From: Novosphingobium indicum | GTDB lineage: Bacteria; Pseudomonadota; Alphaproteobacteria; Sphingomonadales; Sphingomonadaceae | Length of the DNA stretch: 64,000 bases | Assembly: GCF_014645195.1 (NCBI RefSeq) | Contig: NZ_BMLK01000012.1 | Span: 1-64,000, forward strand | Direction: 5' to 3' | In this document: positions 52,523 to 61,484 of the stretch, piece after piece | Layout: every line of letters starts with the position of its first letter | How positions within the stretch are numbered: position 1 is the first letter of the stretch | Position numbers and translations under genes: made by a program | Notes under the pieces: generated by a model | What the model saw: the letters and a program-made list of their open reading frames with translations, nothing else | What the model was told of the DNA's origin: nothing | Database searches by the model: none

Positions 52523-53124
52523 TCACCGCCGTCGGCACCATCCGCGAAACCCGCAAGGGCGGGGACCTGCGCCTCGTGGTTGCCTGCCCCTTCGACCCCG
52601 CCGGCATCGCCATGGGCGCCTCGATCGCCTGCTCGGGCGTCTGCCTCACCGTCGTCGACAGGGGCGGCGAAGCGGGCAACGCGTGGTTCGCCGTCGATCT
52701 CTCGGGAGAATCGGTGGCCCGCACTGTCGCGGGACGCTGGGAAGTAGGCAATCGGCTCAACCTCGAACCCGCGCTCAAGCTGGGTGACGAACTGGGCGGC
52801 CACATCGTCACCGGCCACGTCGACGGTGTCGGCAAGGTCGTGAGCGTGACCCCCGACGGCGATTCCAAACGCTTCGTGATCGCCGCGCCCAAGGACCTGG
52901 CGCCCTACCTCGCCCCCAAGGGATCGATCACCGTCGATGGCGTATCGCTGACCGTGAACGAGGTTGCCGACCAGCCGGACGGCACCTGCCACTTCACGCT
53001 CAACATCATCCCGCACACCGCCGAGGTCACCACTATCGGCGCCCTGCAGGCCGGTGACGGCGTGAATCTGGAGATCGACGTGCTGGCGCGGTATCTGCAG
53101 CGGATGCAATCGCTGCGGGGATAA
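52507..53124 (+). CDS. ribE: Riboflavin synthase alpha chain
   Basis: 205 residues beginning [10 protein letters not shown], with two homologous barrels: ACSGVCLTVVDRG in the first and SITVDGVSLTVNEVADQP in the second, plus GGHIVTGHVDGVG. Dismutates two 6,7-dimethyl-8-ribityllumazine molecules. Translationally coupled to ribD. Confidence 0.96.
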   Translation: MFTGIVTAVGTIRETRKGGDLRLVVACPFDPAGIAMGASIACSGVCLTVVDRGGEAGNAWFAVDLSGESVARTVAGRWEVGNRLNLEPALKLGDELGGHIVTGHVDGVGKVVSVTPDGDSKRFVIAAPKDLAPYLAPKGSITVDGVSLTVNEVADQPDGTCHFTLNIIPHTAEVTTIGALQAGDGVNLEIDVLARYLQRMQSLRG

Positions 53125-53131
53125 GGCCTGC

Positions 53132-53234
53132 GCCCTTCGACAAGCTCAGGACGAGCGGGGTCGGATCAAAACTCGGTAAGAAGAAGCGCTGTCATGGCCA
53201 ACAACACCCACTCATCCTGAGCCTGTCGAAGGAT
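53132..53234. repeat. Family A palindrome between ribE and the GNAT gene
   Basis: Arms CCTTCGACAAGCTCAGGACG and CTCATCCTGAGCCTGTCGAA; between convergent genes, where it could serve as a bidirectional terminator. Confidence 0.9.
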
Positions 53235-53241
53235 GGTGAGT

Positions 53242-53790
53242 TCAGCACGCGCCCCAACTCTTCGCAAACCCCTCGCGCGTGATTTCGTAAACCACGTGCC
53301 GCACCATCACCCCGCCGCCGCGTTCGAAAGTGCGGGTGCGTTCGGTCAGAACACCGCCGATGTTTTCCATCGCCCTGCGGGAGATCACATTGTCTTCGCC
53401 CACCTGGAAGATGGCGCGCTCGTAGTGCTCCAGCGCGTGGGCAAGCATCAGCCGCTTGAATTCGGCGTTGTAGCCCTTGCCCCAATAGCTGTGCGCGAGG
53501 AACGACCAGCCGATCTCGATTTCGCCCGGGCCTTCCAGCTCGGGCTCGTCGAACTGGCTGGAACCGATGATCTCGCCAGTGACGTTATCGATGATTGCGA
53601 GCGCGCCACCGCGCGTCATGGCATCGGCGAAGAACTGGCGGAAGACGGGCTCCTGCCAGCGGTCGAACGAGGGGTGCCCCGCCCAGATCTGCGGATCCGA
53701 GGCGACGGCGTAGAGCGCGTTCCAGTCTTCGGGAAGCAGAGGGCGCAGCGTCAGCCGATCCCCTTCCAGAACCGGCTGACGATCGATCAT
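53242..53790 (-). CDS. GNAT-family N-acetyltransferase
   Basis: 182 residues from ATG 53790, sharing one base with the aminotransferase stop (TGATG). Resembles the RimJ/RimL-type: LEGDRLTLRPLLPEDWNALY, IEIGWSFLAHSYWGKGYNAE with the acetyl-CoA-binding loop, VGEDNVISRRAMENIGGVLT. Substrate unknown. Confidence 0.88.
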   Translation of the reverse strand: MIDRQPVLEGDRLTLRPLLPEDWNALYAVASDPQIWAGHPSFDRWQEPVFRQFFADAMTRGGALAIIDNVTGEIIGSSQFDEPELEGPGEIEIGWSFLAHSYWGKGYNAEFKRLMLAHALEHYERAIFQVGEDNVISRRAMENIGGVLTERTRTFERGGGVMVRHVVYEITREGFAKSWGAC

Positions 53791-54968
53791 CAGCCGGTCA
53801 CGGCCGCAACGGCGGCAATGAACTTGTCGATGTTGCCCATCGTCAGGCCGGCGACGTTGATGCGGCCCGAACCGGCGAAATAGATGCCGTGTTCCGAACG
53901 CATCGCCTGAACCTGCTCGGGCGTGAACGGAATGATCGAGAACAGGCCGTTCTGGATGCCGATAGCCGTGAGATCGACGCCGCCGGTCTTGCCGGCCTCG
54001 GCCAGCTTGGCCCGGACCTGGCGCATGCGCTCGCGCATCTGGTCGAGCTCGTCGAGCCACTGCGCGGTCAGCGCCTCGTCTTCCAGAATCAGACGAACGG
54101 CAGCGCCGCCGTGGTCCGGCGGCTGCGACCAGTTGGCGCGGGCCAGCGCGTGTGCGTTCGACATGACCTTGGTGAGATCGGCGGGATCGGCGACCATGGC
54201 GTAGAGTGCGCCGACGCGGTCACGGTAGAGGCCGAAGTTCTTGTCGCACGAATAGCAGACCAGCGCTTCGGGCACGGCCACCATCACGCGGCGCACGCCA
54301 TAGGCGTCTTCTTCCATGCCGCGGCCGAGGCCCTGATAGGCAAGGTCGATCACCGGCAGGACCTTGCGCTCGGCCAAGAGGCCGGCGATCTCGTCCCATT
54401 CTGCCTTTGAATAGTCGATGCCCGTGGGGTTGTGGCAGCAGCCGTGCAGCAGGACGGCGTCGCTGGCATCGGCATTGGCCAGAGCGGCGCGCAACGCATC
54501 CATGTCGGTGGTGCCGTCCGCCTTGGCGTGATTGAACTCGAGGACTTCGAGGCCGAGGTCGGCGCAGATCTGGTTGTGGTTCGGCCAGCTCGGCTTGCCG
54601 ACGATCAGGCGCTTGTAGCCGGCGCGCTTCACCATCGCGAGCGCAAGGCGCAGCGAGCCGGTGCCGCCGGGCGTCTGCATGCCTTCGATGCGGCCGCCCA
54701 TGGTCGGGCTGTCCTTGCCGAAGACATAGGGCATCAGCGCTTCGACGAAGCCCATGTCGCCCTCGGGGCCGAGGTAGGCTTTCGAATCCTGCGTTTCGAC
54801 GAGCTTCTTCTCGGCGGCCTTGATCGCGCCGAAGACCGGGGTTTCCCCCTGCCCGGTGCGATAGACGCCCACGCCGAGGTCGATCTTGTCGGCGCGCGGG
54901 TCTGCATTGTGGAGCTTGATGAGCGCGAGAAGCGCGTCGGCGGGCTGTTGTTCTAGGTCGATAAGCAT
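53790..54968 (-). CDS. tyrB: Aromatic amino acid / aspartate aminotransferase
   Basis: 392-residue class I aminotransferase of the AspC/TyrB branch. GVGVYRTGQGETPVF, TPGGTGSLRLALAMVK, SWPNHNQICADLGLEV, HGCCHNPTGIDYSKAEW, and the PLP lysine in CYSCDKNFGLYRDRVG (~residue 244). YFAGSGRINVAGL carries the carboxylate-binding Arg. AspC versus TyrB preference cannot be read from the sequence. Confidence 0.92.
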   Translation of the reverse strand: MLIDLEQQPADALLALIKLHNADPRADKIDLGVGVYRTGQGETPVFGAIKAAEKKLVETQDSKAYLGPEGDMGFVEALMPYVFGKDSPTMGGRIEGMQTPGGTGSLRLALAMVKRAGYKRLIVGKPSWPNHNQICADLGLEVLEFNHAKADGTTDMDALRAALANADASDAVLLHGCCHNPTGIDYSKAEWDEIAGLLAERKVLPVIDLAYQGLGRGMEEDAYGVRRVMVAVPEALVCYSCDKNFGLYRDRVGALYAMVADPADLTKVMSNAHALARANWSQPPDHGGAAVRLILEDEALTAQWLDELDQMRERMRQVRAKLAEAGKTGGVDLTAIGIQNGLFSIIPFTPEQVQAMRSEHGIYFAGSGRINVAGLTMGNIDKFIAAVAAVTG

Positions 54969-55066
54969 GGCGGCGCGGGCTTACTCCGGCGCGCGCAAGC
55001 GTGCAACAGGGGACTGCGCGCGCCCGTGATTATGCGCAGTCGCCCCTGTCATTCGCCCGGGCGGCC

Positions 55067-55915
55067 TCAGAACGGCAGCCAGCGCTGCTTGTGCGAGAAC
55101 TTCATGTACCCGATGTTCGCACCCAGCCGCAGGCCGGCACCGGCGCGCACCGGAATCAGCACGACATCGCCCCGGCGCAGATAGCTGACGGTAAAGCCGC
55201 CGATGAGATAGGCCTGCCCCTCACCCGCACCGAAGCGGTGGTACAGGTCCCCGGTATCGTAGAGGTTGTAGACCAGCACGAAGGCATTGCCCGCGTTGGC
55301 ACCGGCATCAAAGCCGATCGACGGGCCGGTCCAGTACACCGGCTGCGTGCCTTCGATCTTGTGGTGCAGCGTGCCCGAGCCATAGCGCACGCCCAGAGCA
55401 AAGGCGCCGCCAGCTTCACGGCCGACGATATAGCCATTGGGTTCGCCCTGCTTGGCCAGCAGGTCCTTGATGACATCGGCCAGCCCCTTGGCGCCCTTGC
55501 CGAACACACCCTCGGCCGCGCCGATCAGGTCGTCCTCGCGGTAGGTTGCGGTGCTGTCCTGCGCCTGCGGCGTTCCCGAGGCGGTGGGCGCCGGGGCTCC
55601 GATGTTATCGGCATCCCAGCCGGACACGCCGCTGCCCGATTCCATCGGCGTGCCGTTTCCCGTGGCAGGCGCGGCCGGTTCGGTGGAAGGCAGCTCACCG
55701 CTGGGCGTCGGGGTATAGGTTGGCGCCGGGCTCGGCGTGGTTGTGCCGCCCGGATTGAGATCCGCGTCGATCGCGGCATCGGGATCGACAGTCGTGACTT
55801 GCGCCATCGCCGGGGCCAGCGGCGCCAGTACGGCCAGCGAGGCCGCGGTCAGCGCAACGAGCGACCGGCGAATGCGACCGCGCACCGTACCCGGTTCGTG
55901 ATTGGCGGCTGACAT
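55067..55915 (-). CDS. DUF1134 / EipA-like envelope protein
   Basis: 282 residues from ATG 55915. Signal peptide ending PAMA, a Pro/Thr/Ser-rich low-complexity stretch (~residues 48-110), then the DUF1134 domain: GFDAGANAGNAFVLVYNLYD, AYLIGGFTVSYLRRGDVVLI, GAGLRLGANIGYMKFSHKQR. EipA of Brucella, from this family, maintains envelope integrity. Periplasmic. Confidence 0.9.
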   Translation of the reverse strand: MSAANHEPGTVRGRIRRSLVALTAASLAVLAPLAPAMAQVTTVDPDAAIDADLNPGGTTTPSPAPTYTPTPSGELPSTEPAAPATGNGTPMESGSGVSGWDADNIGAPAPTASGTPQAQDSTATYREDDLIGAAEGVFGKGAKGLADVIKDLLAKQGEPNGYIVGREAGGAFALGVRYGSGTLHHKIEGTQPVYWTGPSIGFDAGANAGNAFVLVYNLYDTGDLYHRFGAGEGQAYLIGGFTVSYLRRGDVVLIPVRAGAGLRLGANIGYMKFSHKQRWLPF

Positions 55916-56179
55916 AGTGGATTCCCCTCGCACAACTGTTTCGTAACACCTAAAGACGGCGCCGCCCCGCACCCCGCGCGGGACAGGCGGCGACAGCCCA
56001 AAAGAATCCACCGCACCTTAGCCCGCAATGAATGGGCGGCAGGGCGAGTCGGTTTTGCGGTGGACCGAATCCGCAAACCCCCGTTTTCCGCGCCTTGCCG
56101 GCAAATCGGCAGAAACGTCACTTCGCCCCCTTGCCGCCCCCCCGGGGCATCGCTATAGGGGCCCGCCTGAGCCGGCACC

Positions 56180-56270
56180 GGAGACGTGGGTGAGTGGCTG
56201 AAACCAGTTCCCTGCTAAGGAACCGTACTCTATCAGGGTACCGAGGGTTCGAATCCCTCCGTCTCCGCCA
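56180..56270 (+). tRNA. tRNA-Ser (anticodon GCU)
   Basis: Acceptor GGAGACG pairs with CGTCTCC (56260-56266), then discriminator G and encoded CCA. D-loop GAGTGGCTGAAA, anticodon loop with GCT at 56214-56216, a long variable arm typical of serine tRNA (CCGTACTCTATCAGGGTACC), and T-loop GGTTCGAATCC. Confidence 0.97.
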
Positions 56271-56476
56271 CCGCCCCCTTGAAAGGGGTTCTCAGACTTC
56301 CGGCATTGCAGACGGTCCGTCCACGCAATCTGCCGGGTCTGTATGAGAGCGCAACGGTCGCGCCCCGTCGCTTCGGCACATCAAGGGCAGTCTAAGCGAC
56401 AACCGGCACCTAGCGCGAGAGCCGGCCCATTCATGCGCGCCGCCGTGAATGGCGACAACTTTGATTTGCGAGATCC

Positions 56477-58237
56477 ATGCCCTTTTCCAAACTTCCGCCG
56501 CTTCTTGGCGATGCCTTGTCCGAACGCGGTTACGCCGCTCCCACACCCGTCCAGGCTGCCGTGCTCGAAGCCGACGCCCATGGCCGCGACCTGATCGTTT
56601 CCGCCCAGACCGGGTCGGGCAAGACCGTGGCCTTCGGCCTCGCGATGTCCGCCGACCTGCTGGATGGCGACGGGCACCTGCCAGCCTCGCCCACGCCGCT
56701 GGCGCTGATTGTCGCACCGACGCGCGAACTGGCGCTGCAGGTAAGCCGCGAACTCACCTGGCTCTATGACAAGTACGGCGCGCGCATGGCGACCTGCGTC
56801 GGCGGCATGGACGCCAGCAAGGAGCGCCGTGCACTGAGCCGCGGCGCGCATATCGTGGTGGGCACACCCGGACGCCTGCGCGACCATCTGGAACGCGGCG
56901 CGCTGGACCTTTCCGCGCTGCGCACCATCGTCCTCGATGAAGCCGACGAAATGCTCGACATGGGCTTTCGCGAGGATCTCGAGGAAATCCTCGACGCCAC
57001 GCCGTCGGGACGGCGCACCCTGCTGTTTTCGGCGACGATGCCCAAGCCGATCGCCACGCTCGCTCGCCGCTATCAGCGCGATGCCCTGCGTATCTCGACC
57101 GTCGGTGAAGACCGCGGACACGGCGACATCAGCTATCAGGCGATGGCCGTCGCACCGGCCGACACCGAAAATGCGGTGGTCAACCTGCTCCGCCTGCACG
57201 AGGCCGAGACGGCGATGCTGTTCTGCGCGACGCGCGACAATGTCCGCCGTCTGCACGCCAGCCTCGTCGAGCGCGGGTTCGCTGCCGTCGCGCTTTCGGG
57301 CGAGCACAGCCAGAACGAGCGCAACCAGGCGCTTCAGGCGCTTCGCGACCGCCGTGCGCGGGTCTGCGTGGCGACCGACGTCGCCGCGCGCGGCATCGAC
57401 CTGCCCACCCTCAGCCTCGTCGTCCATGTCGAGATCCCCCGCGATGCGGAAACGCTGCAGCACCGCTCGGGCCGCACCGGTCGCGCCGGCAAGAAGGGTA
57501 CGGCGGTCCTGATCGTCCCCTACCCCCGCCGCCGCCGCGTCGAATCCATGCTGCGCGGTGCCAAGATCCCGGCGGAATGGATCGCTGCGCCTTCGGCCGA
57601 GGACATCCGCAAGGCCGACAGCGAAAGGCTGCTGACCGCCCTGCTGGCACCGGTGGAGTTTTCCGACGAAGACCGCACTCTGGCCGAACGCCTGCTGGCC
57701 GAACGCAGCCCCGAGGACATTGCCGCCGCGCTGGTCAACGTCCACCGCTCGCGCCTGCCGCAACCCGAGGAACTGCTGGGCAACGATGCCCCGCGCGAGA
57801 ACCGTGGGCCGCGCCCAGGCTTCGAGGACAGCGTCTGGTTCAAGGTCAATATCGGGCGCAACCAGAATGCCGATCCGCGCTGGATCCTGCCGCTGCTGTG
57901 CCGCAGGGGCCATGTCGGCCGCGGCGAGATCGGTGCCATCCGCATCGACACGCGCGAAACCCATTTCGAGGTTCCGGGTGCCATCGCGGATCGCTTTCTG
58001 GACGCTGTTCAGCGGACGGCAGGCGGCGATGACGAAGTCGAAATCGAGCGGTCGAACGGCGCGCCGCCGCCGAACACATCACGCCCCCGTCACAGGGATG
58101 GCGGCCGCTCCAATGCGCCGCGCAAGCCTTTCAAGGGTGCGGGCAAGGGTCCCGGCAAGGGGCCTGGCACGGGTGGGCCCAGCAAGCCGTTCCACAGGAA
58201 GGGACCGCCCCGGAAAAAGCCGGGACGCGAGGGCTGA
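56477..58237 (+). CDS. DEAD-box RNA helicase with C-terminal RNA-binding domain
   Basis: 586 residues. Motifs: Q-motif region YAAPTPVQAAVLEA, AQTGSGKT (I), APTRELALQ (Ia), TPGRL (Ib), DEAD (II), SATMP (III), RARVCVATDVAARGIDLP (V), HRSGRTGRAG (VI). A DbpA/CsdA-like RRM follows (VWFKVNIGRNQNADPRWILP, GEIGAIRIDTRETHFEVPG) and a basic Gly/Lys/Pro tail. Likely acts in ribosome assembly or cold adaptation. Confidence 0.94.
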   Translation: MPFSKLPPLLGDALSERGYAAPTPVQAAVLEADAHGRDLIVSAQTGSGKTVAFGLAMSADLLDGDGHLPASPTPLALIVAPTRELALQVSRELTWLYDKYGARMATCVGGMDASKERRALSRGAHIVVGTPGRLRDHLERGALDLSALRTIVLDEADEMLDMGFREDLEEILDATPSGRRTLLFSATMPKPIATLARRYQRDALRISTVGEDRGHGDISYQAMAVAPADTENAVVNLLRLHEAETAMLFCATRDNVRRLHASLVERGFAAVALSGEHSQNERNQALQALRDRRARVCVATDVAARGIDLPTLSLVVHVEIPRDAETLQHRSGRTGRAGKKGTAVLIVPYPRRRRVESMLRGAKIPAEWIAAPSAEDIRKADSERLLTALLAPVEFSDEDRTLAERLLAERSPEDIAAALVNVHRSRLPQPEELLGNDAPRENRGPRPGFEDSVWFKVNIGRNQNADPRWILPLLCRRGHVGRGEIGAIRIDTRETHFEVPGAIADRFLDAVQRTAGGDDEVEIERSNGAPPPNTSRPRHRDGGRSNAPRKPFKGAGKGPGKGPGTGGPSKPFHRKGPPRKKPGREG

Positions 58238-58256
58238 AGGGGCCCGCGGCCTTCAG
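58234..58256. terminator. Bidirectional terminator-like hairpin
   Basis: CTGAAGG (58234-58240) and CCTTCAG (58250-58256) overlap the stops of the convergent helicase and ParS-like genes. Confidence 0.5.
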
Positions 58257-58519
58257 CGCATCGCGCTGAGGTCGCGTTCTACCCGGCTCAATCCCTCGGC
58301 CGATGCGGTGGCAATGTCGAGGGGTCTGCCGCCCAGCGATGCGCTGTCGATGTTGAGATAGGCGATGGCAGCATCCTTGCCGCCGAATGCGTCGAGGGCG
58401 AGCTTGGTGACCCGTCCCTGTCGCATCGCAGCATCGGGTGCCAGCTTGGGCTGGTTCGAGCGACGGAAATAGGTCTTGCGCGGCGCCGTTGCAGTGGCGG
58501 TATCGTCTTCGGATGACAT
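58253..58519 (-). CDS. Small protein with MbcA/ParS-like toxin-binding domain (DUF2384)
   Basis: 88 residues. After a polar N-terminus, residues ~37-85 read VTKLALDAFGGKDAAIAYLN, SASLGGRPLDIATASAEGL, the pattern of the C-terminal domain of Xre/MbcA/ParS antitoxins (G-G-x-x-A-x-x-W/Y-L-N ... L-G-G-R-P-L-D ... G). No RES-domain toxin is beside it and the Xre HTH is missing. Family match is moderate. Confidence 0.6.
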   Translation of the reverse strand: MSSEDDTATATAPRKTYFRRSNQPKLAPDAAMRQGRVTKLALDAFGGKDAAIAYLNIDSASLGGRPLDIATASAEGLSRVERDLSAMR

Positions 58520-58528
58520 GCAGTGCTC

Positions 58529-58840
58529 CTAGTCCCGGGGGAATGATGGCCGGGTGGCAGTCTTGCGGATAAGATGGCTTACCTGAAGTTGCCCCATGGA
58601 CGATGCCATGGCGGCATCGAACAGTGACTGCCCCTTGCTCGGAACGAACTTGTCCAGAAAAGCACGCGCCGCAGTGGGGCCCCCCAAAGCGGTAAAGGCC
58701 AGACGCCAGATTTCATCGCGCCGCCGCCATTGCTCCGCATCGCGTGGAGATCTCGTCCACGTCTGCCAGCGAAGTTCCGGGACGCCGCGCCTGCCGCGAA
58801 GCAGGGGCATCCCGTTTGCCGGTATATGCCTCACAACCAT
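58529..58840 (-). CDS. Second ParS-like small protein
   Basis: 103 residues from ATG 58840 (MVVRHIPANGMPLLRGRRGV). C-terminal part DEIWRLAFTALGGPTAARAF, LDKFVPSKGQSLFDAAMASS again has the G-G-x-x-A-x-x-F-L layout of the DUF2384 domain, so it looks like a diverged tandem copy of the 88-residue gene 9 bp downstream. Start uncertain; the N-terminal third may not be real. Confidence 0.45.
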   Translation of the reverse strand: MVVRHIPANGMPLLRGRRGVPELRWQTWTRSPRDAEQWRRRDEIWRLAFTALGGPTAARAFLDKFVPSKGQSLFDAAMASSMGQLQVSHLIRKTATRPSFPRD

Positions 58841-59314
58841 GCCGGGTAGCAAGAAACGCCCATCTCGTGGCGCAACCGTGCAATGCGTCGTTCGTAATAT
58901 CGCACCAGATCGAAATGCGAGCGACGTTCGTCGCCGCCATCGAAAGTTCCATGACGGATAATCGCCAGTTGATGCTGAAAAAGTAGTTGATTGAGATCCA
59001 TTCCGTCTCTCCATTTTGCGGGAGCACGGTGAGTCTCTCTGTTACCGATACGCGAGAAAAGCCGGCAATATTCTCTCGATACACGATTTTTCTGCAAATT
59101 GCCAGAATATTGCAAAATCGAGATGACGCGATTTTCAAAGCGTCTGAAATCTTGAATTTTTTCGGATTGCCCCTACATATCGGGTCGCTACGTCGTCTGC
59201 GACGGGAAATCGACGGCCACGTTCAGTGGCCTTCCCCTTTTCAGCTTTCCGGCTCTTGTGCTTGCTTTCCCGCCAGCACGGCCGGTTATGCTCACGCATT
59301 TATGGATATAGATT
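58841..59314. other. AT-rich gene-free region upstream of infA
   Basis: No convincing gene. 59040-59170 is much more AT-rich than the rest. It holds inverted repeats GCAATATTCT (59065-59074) / AGAATATTGC (59104-59113) and TCTCGAT (59074-59080) / ATCGAGA (59117-59123). These may be operators or RNA stems for either flanking transcription unit. Confidence 0.45.
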
Positions 59315-59584
59315 TTGGCCAAGGAAGAACTGCTGACAATGGAAGGTCATATCGAGGAAATCCTCCCCGATGGCCGCTTTGCCGTAATGCTCGACAACGA
59401 GCACAAGATCATTGCCTATACCGCTGGCAAGATGCGCAAGTTTCGCATCCGCTCGGTGGTAGGCGACCGCGTCCACGTTGAAATGACACCATACGACCTT
59501 TCCAAAGGCCGGATCGTCTTTCGCGAGCGCACCCCCGGACAGCCGGGCGGCCCACCGCGCCGACGCGGCAACTTCAAACGATAA
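59315..59584 (+). CDS. infA: Translation initiation factor IF-1, long form
   Basis: 89 residues from TTG 59315 ([20 protein letters not shown]). S1-like OB fold: [54 protein letters not shown] basic Arg/Gly/Pro tail of about 17 residues goes beyond the usual 72-residue IF-1, so this may be a second paralogue. Binds the 30S A site. Confidence 0.9.
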   Translation: MAKEELLTMEGHIEEILPDGRFAVMLDNEHKIIAYTAGKMRKFRIRSVVGDRVHVEMTPYDLSKGRIVFRERTPGQPGGPPRRRGNFKR

Positions 59585-59620
59585 GACTACGCGGCAAACT
59601 GCCGTGAATTACAGGAAATT

Positions 59621-59776
59621 ATGCACTTACTTACCAAGGGCACCTCGAAGCGCCCCAAGAACATTATTCAGACCTATCCCCATACCGCCGGAACAATGGC
59701 TCCGGCACTCCAGCGCCCCGCGGGGCTGCTGACACGGGAGCACCTGCGGCGCATCGTCGCCGCCATGGTCGACTGA
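59621..59776 (+). CDS. Small hypothetical protein (51 aa)
   Basis: ATG 59621 with AGGAA upstream. MHLLTKGTSKRPKNIIQTYP then TAGTMAPALQRPAGLLTREH, ending RRIVAAMVD. Basic, with no membrane segment. Coding is supported by the ribosome site and fit between infA and the convergent gene; function unknown. Confidence 0.5.
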   Translation: MHLLTKGTSKRPKNIIQTYPHTAGTMAPALQRPAGLLTREHLRRIVAAMVD

Positions 59777-59814
59777 CCAGCCAGGATCCGGGGCCGCAAG
59801 GCCCCGGAATGCTG

Positions 59815-60489
59815 TCAGGGCTTGCGTGCGAACCAGATAACGTGCCGGAAGCTCTTGCTGTTCGGCCGTGCCCGGACATTCACCGCAGAAACCTCGAACC
59901 CCGTTTCTTCCAGCCGTACGGTAAATTCCGGATCGGGCCACGCCGACCAGATCGCCAGAATGCCGCCCGGCCGCAACGCGCGCATGGCGTTTTTCAGGCC
60001 TTCCCTCGAGTAAAGCCTGTCATTTTCCCACCGGGTCAGACCCTCGGGACCATTATCGACATCAAGCAGAATGGCGTCGTAGCCTTCGCGGGCCGCGCCG
60101 ATCAGCATCGCCACGTCATCATCGACGAGCATGACTCGCGGATCGTCGAGGCAGCCGCTGGTAACCTTGCGCATCGGGCCCAGCGCCCACTGGACGATTT
60201 CCGGCACGATCTCCGCCACGAACACCCCGGCATCGCTACCCAGCGCCTTGAGTGCAGCCCGCAGCGTGAAGCCCATGCCATAGCCGCCAATCAGCATCTG
60301 TACCGCTTCGCGATCGCCAAGCCGCTCGCATGTCATCGTGGCAAGGGCTTCCTCCGAAGCGTTCGCCAGCGTGCTCATGAGTTCGGTTTCTTCCAGCAGG
60401 ATCGTGAAATCGTCCCCGTGCTGCACCAGCCGCATTTCCACGCCTCCGGGCACGTAGGCCACGCCCAGCAATACTTCTTCGTCGATCAT
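59815..60489 (-). CDS. Spermidine-synthase-like methyltransferase-fold protein
   Basis: 224 residues from ATG 60489. LIGGYGMGFTLRAALKALGS (nucleotide-binding GGxGxG-like loop), VFVAEIVPEIVQWALGPMRK, VMLVDDDVAMLIGAAREGYD, AILLDVDNGPEGLTRWENDR, LRPGGILAIWSAWPDPEF. Rossmann-fold family of polyamine synthases; many such proteins are not true spermidine synthases. Substrate unknown. Confidence 0.8.
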   Translation of the reverse strand: MIDEEVLLGVAYVPGGVEMRLVQHGDDFTILLEETELMSTLANASEEALATMTCERLGDREAVQMLIGGYGMGFTLRAALKALGSDAGVFVAEIVPEIVQWALGPMRKVTSGCLDDPRVMLVDDDVAMLIGAAREGYDAILLDVDNGPEGLTRWENDRLYSREGLKNAMRALRPGGILAIWSAWPDPEFTVRLEETGFEVSAVNVRARPNSKSFRHVIWFARKP

Positions 60490-60980
60490 GAATACTCCCG
60501 GCGCTCTGCGCCCGTGGGAGCTTTGCGCAAGGCAAAGCACTGGGCGCAGCGCCCGGACATGCGGAAACAGAGGTTCAATGGAAAATTGAGCCGCAAGTTC
60601 GTCCGCCCCTTGTAAGCGGGAGCACAATGCGTCTCTCAGGCGGGCCCTGCCTACGGAATGATGCGCCCGATCAGCAAGCGATGCGCAACTTATGCGCTGC
60701 GATCAAGAGCCTTTTTGGCGTCGCGAAAGAACCTTGTGGATGGGAACGGCGAGAGCCACAGCCCGCCCACCGGAATGAATGCTGTTCGTGAGGCGTACCA
60801 TATGCTACAGGGTCAGCGCTGACGTCGAATTTTGCGACGGTTCTCGACAATCTTGGCTCTGGCGGCGAATTCGCGGCGCCTTTACCGCTTGCGACGATTT
60901 CCTTTCAATTGACGATTTGACGCACGACCGGCGTCCGCAATTTTGCGGGCCGGAAACCCGTTTCTTGAAAGGAAACAAAT
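60490..60980 (+). other. Leader and promoter region of the cold-shock gene
   Basis: No gene seen. Expected to contain the divergent promoters and the long 5' leader that cold-shock mRNAs commonly carry (60840-60980 is AT-richer, with GGAAACAAAT just before the start). Confidence 0.45.
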
Positions 60981-61187
60981 ATGCCCATCGGCACCGTAAA
61001 ATTCTTCAATACCGACAAAGGCTATGGCTTCATCTCGCCCGAGGATGGCGGCCAGGACAGCTTCGTGCACATTTCCGCAGTGCAGAATGCCGGAATGGCG
61101 ACCCTCGAGCGCGACCAGCGCGTCTCCTACGAGGTTGAAGTCGGTCGTAACGGCAAGGCCTCGGCGGTAAACCTGCAGGCTGCCTGA
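60981..61187 (+). CDS. cspA: Cold-shock protein
   Basis: 68-residue CSD: GTVKFFNTDKGYGFISPEDG (RNP1 KGYGFI) and DSFVHISAVQ (RNP2 FVHIS). Binds RNA as a chaperone. ATG preceded by GGAAAC; a strong hairpin follows. Confidence 0.95.
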   Translation: MPIGTVKFFNTDKGYGFISPEDGGQDSFVHISAVQNAGMATLERDQRVSYEVEVGRNGKASAVNLQAA

Positions 61188-61195
61188 CCTGACAA

Positions 61196-61225
61196 GGCCG
61201 GGACGCGAACTTCCGCGTTCCGGCC
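61196..61225 (+). terminator. Hairpin after cspA
   Basis: GGCCGGGACGCG and CGCGTTCCGGCC around a 6-base loop; no long T run. May terminate or separate the next gene. Confidence 0.6.
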
Positions 61226-61250
61226 ACACTCTGATTTTGGAATTACATCT

Positions 61251-61445
61251 ATGGCCTTTACGCGCGACTTTTGCGAGGCCCGTGCCCGCGAAGCAGGCGA
61301 AGCAGCCTCCAACGCCCCACTTACAAACGTCCGCGACCGCGAACTGAGGTCCGAGGCAGCATGGCGCGCGATGGCCGACCAGCTGCTGCAAGTCGAAAAC
61401 AAGCGGCGCGAACGCGAAAATGAACGTTCGGAAGCAAGCGACTAG
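61251..61445 (+). CDS. Small hypothetical protein (64 aa)
   Basis: Charged, helical: MAFTRDFCEARAREAGEAAS then RDRELRSEAAWRAMADQLLQ, with a very polar C-terminus. 63 bp after cspA and on the same strand, so perhaps co-expressed. No membrane segment; function unknown. Confidence 0.55.
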   Translation: MAFTRDFCEARAREAGEAASNAPLTNVRDRELRSEAAWRAMADQLLQVENKRRERENERSEASD

Positions 61446-61484
61446 CCAAGAGCCCCTGCACGGGCTGGATGTCCTGAACCGCGA

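Noticed and set aside
53595..54410. 271-codon plus-strand frame over tyrB
   Set aside because: Antisense shadow of the aminotransferase and GNAT genes.
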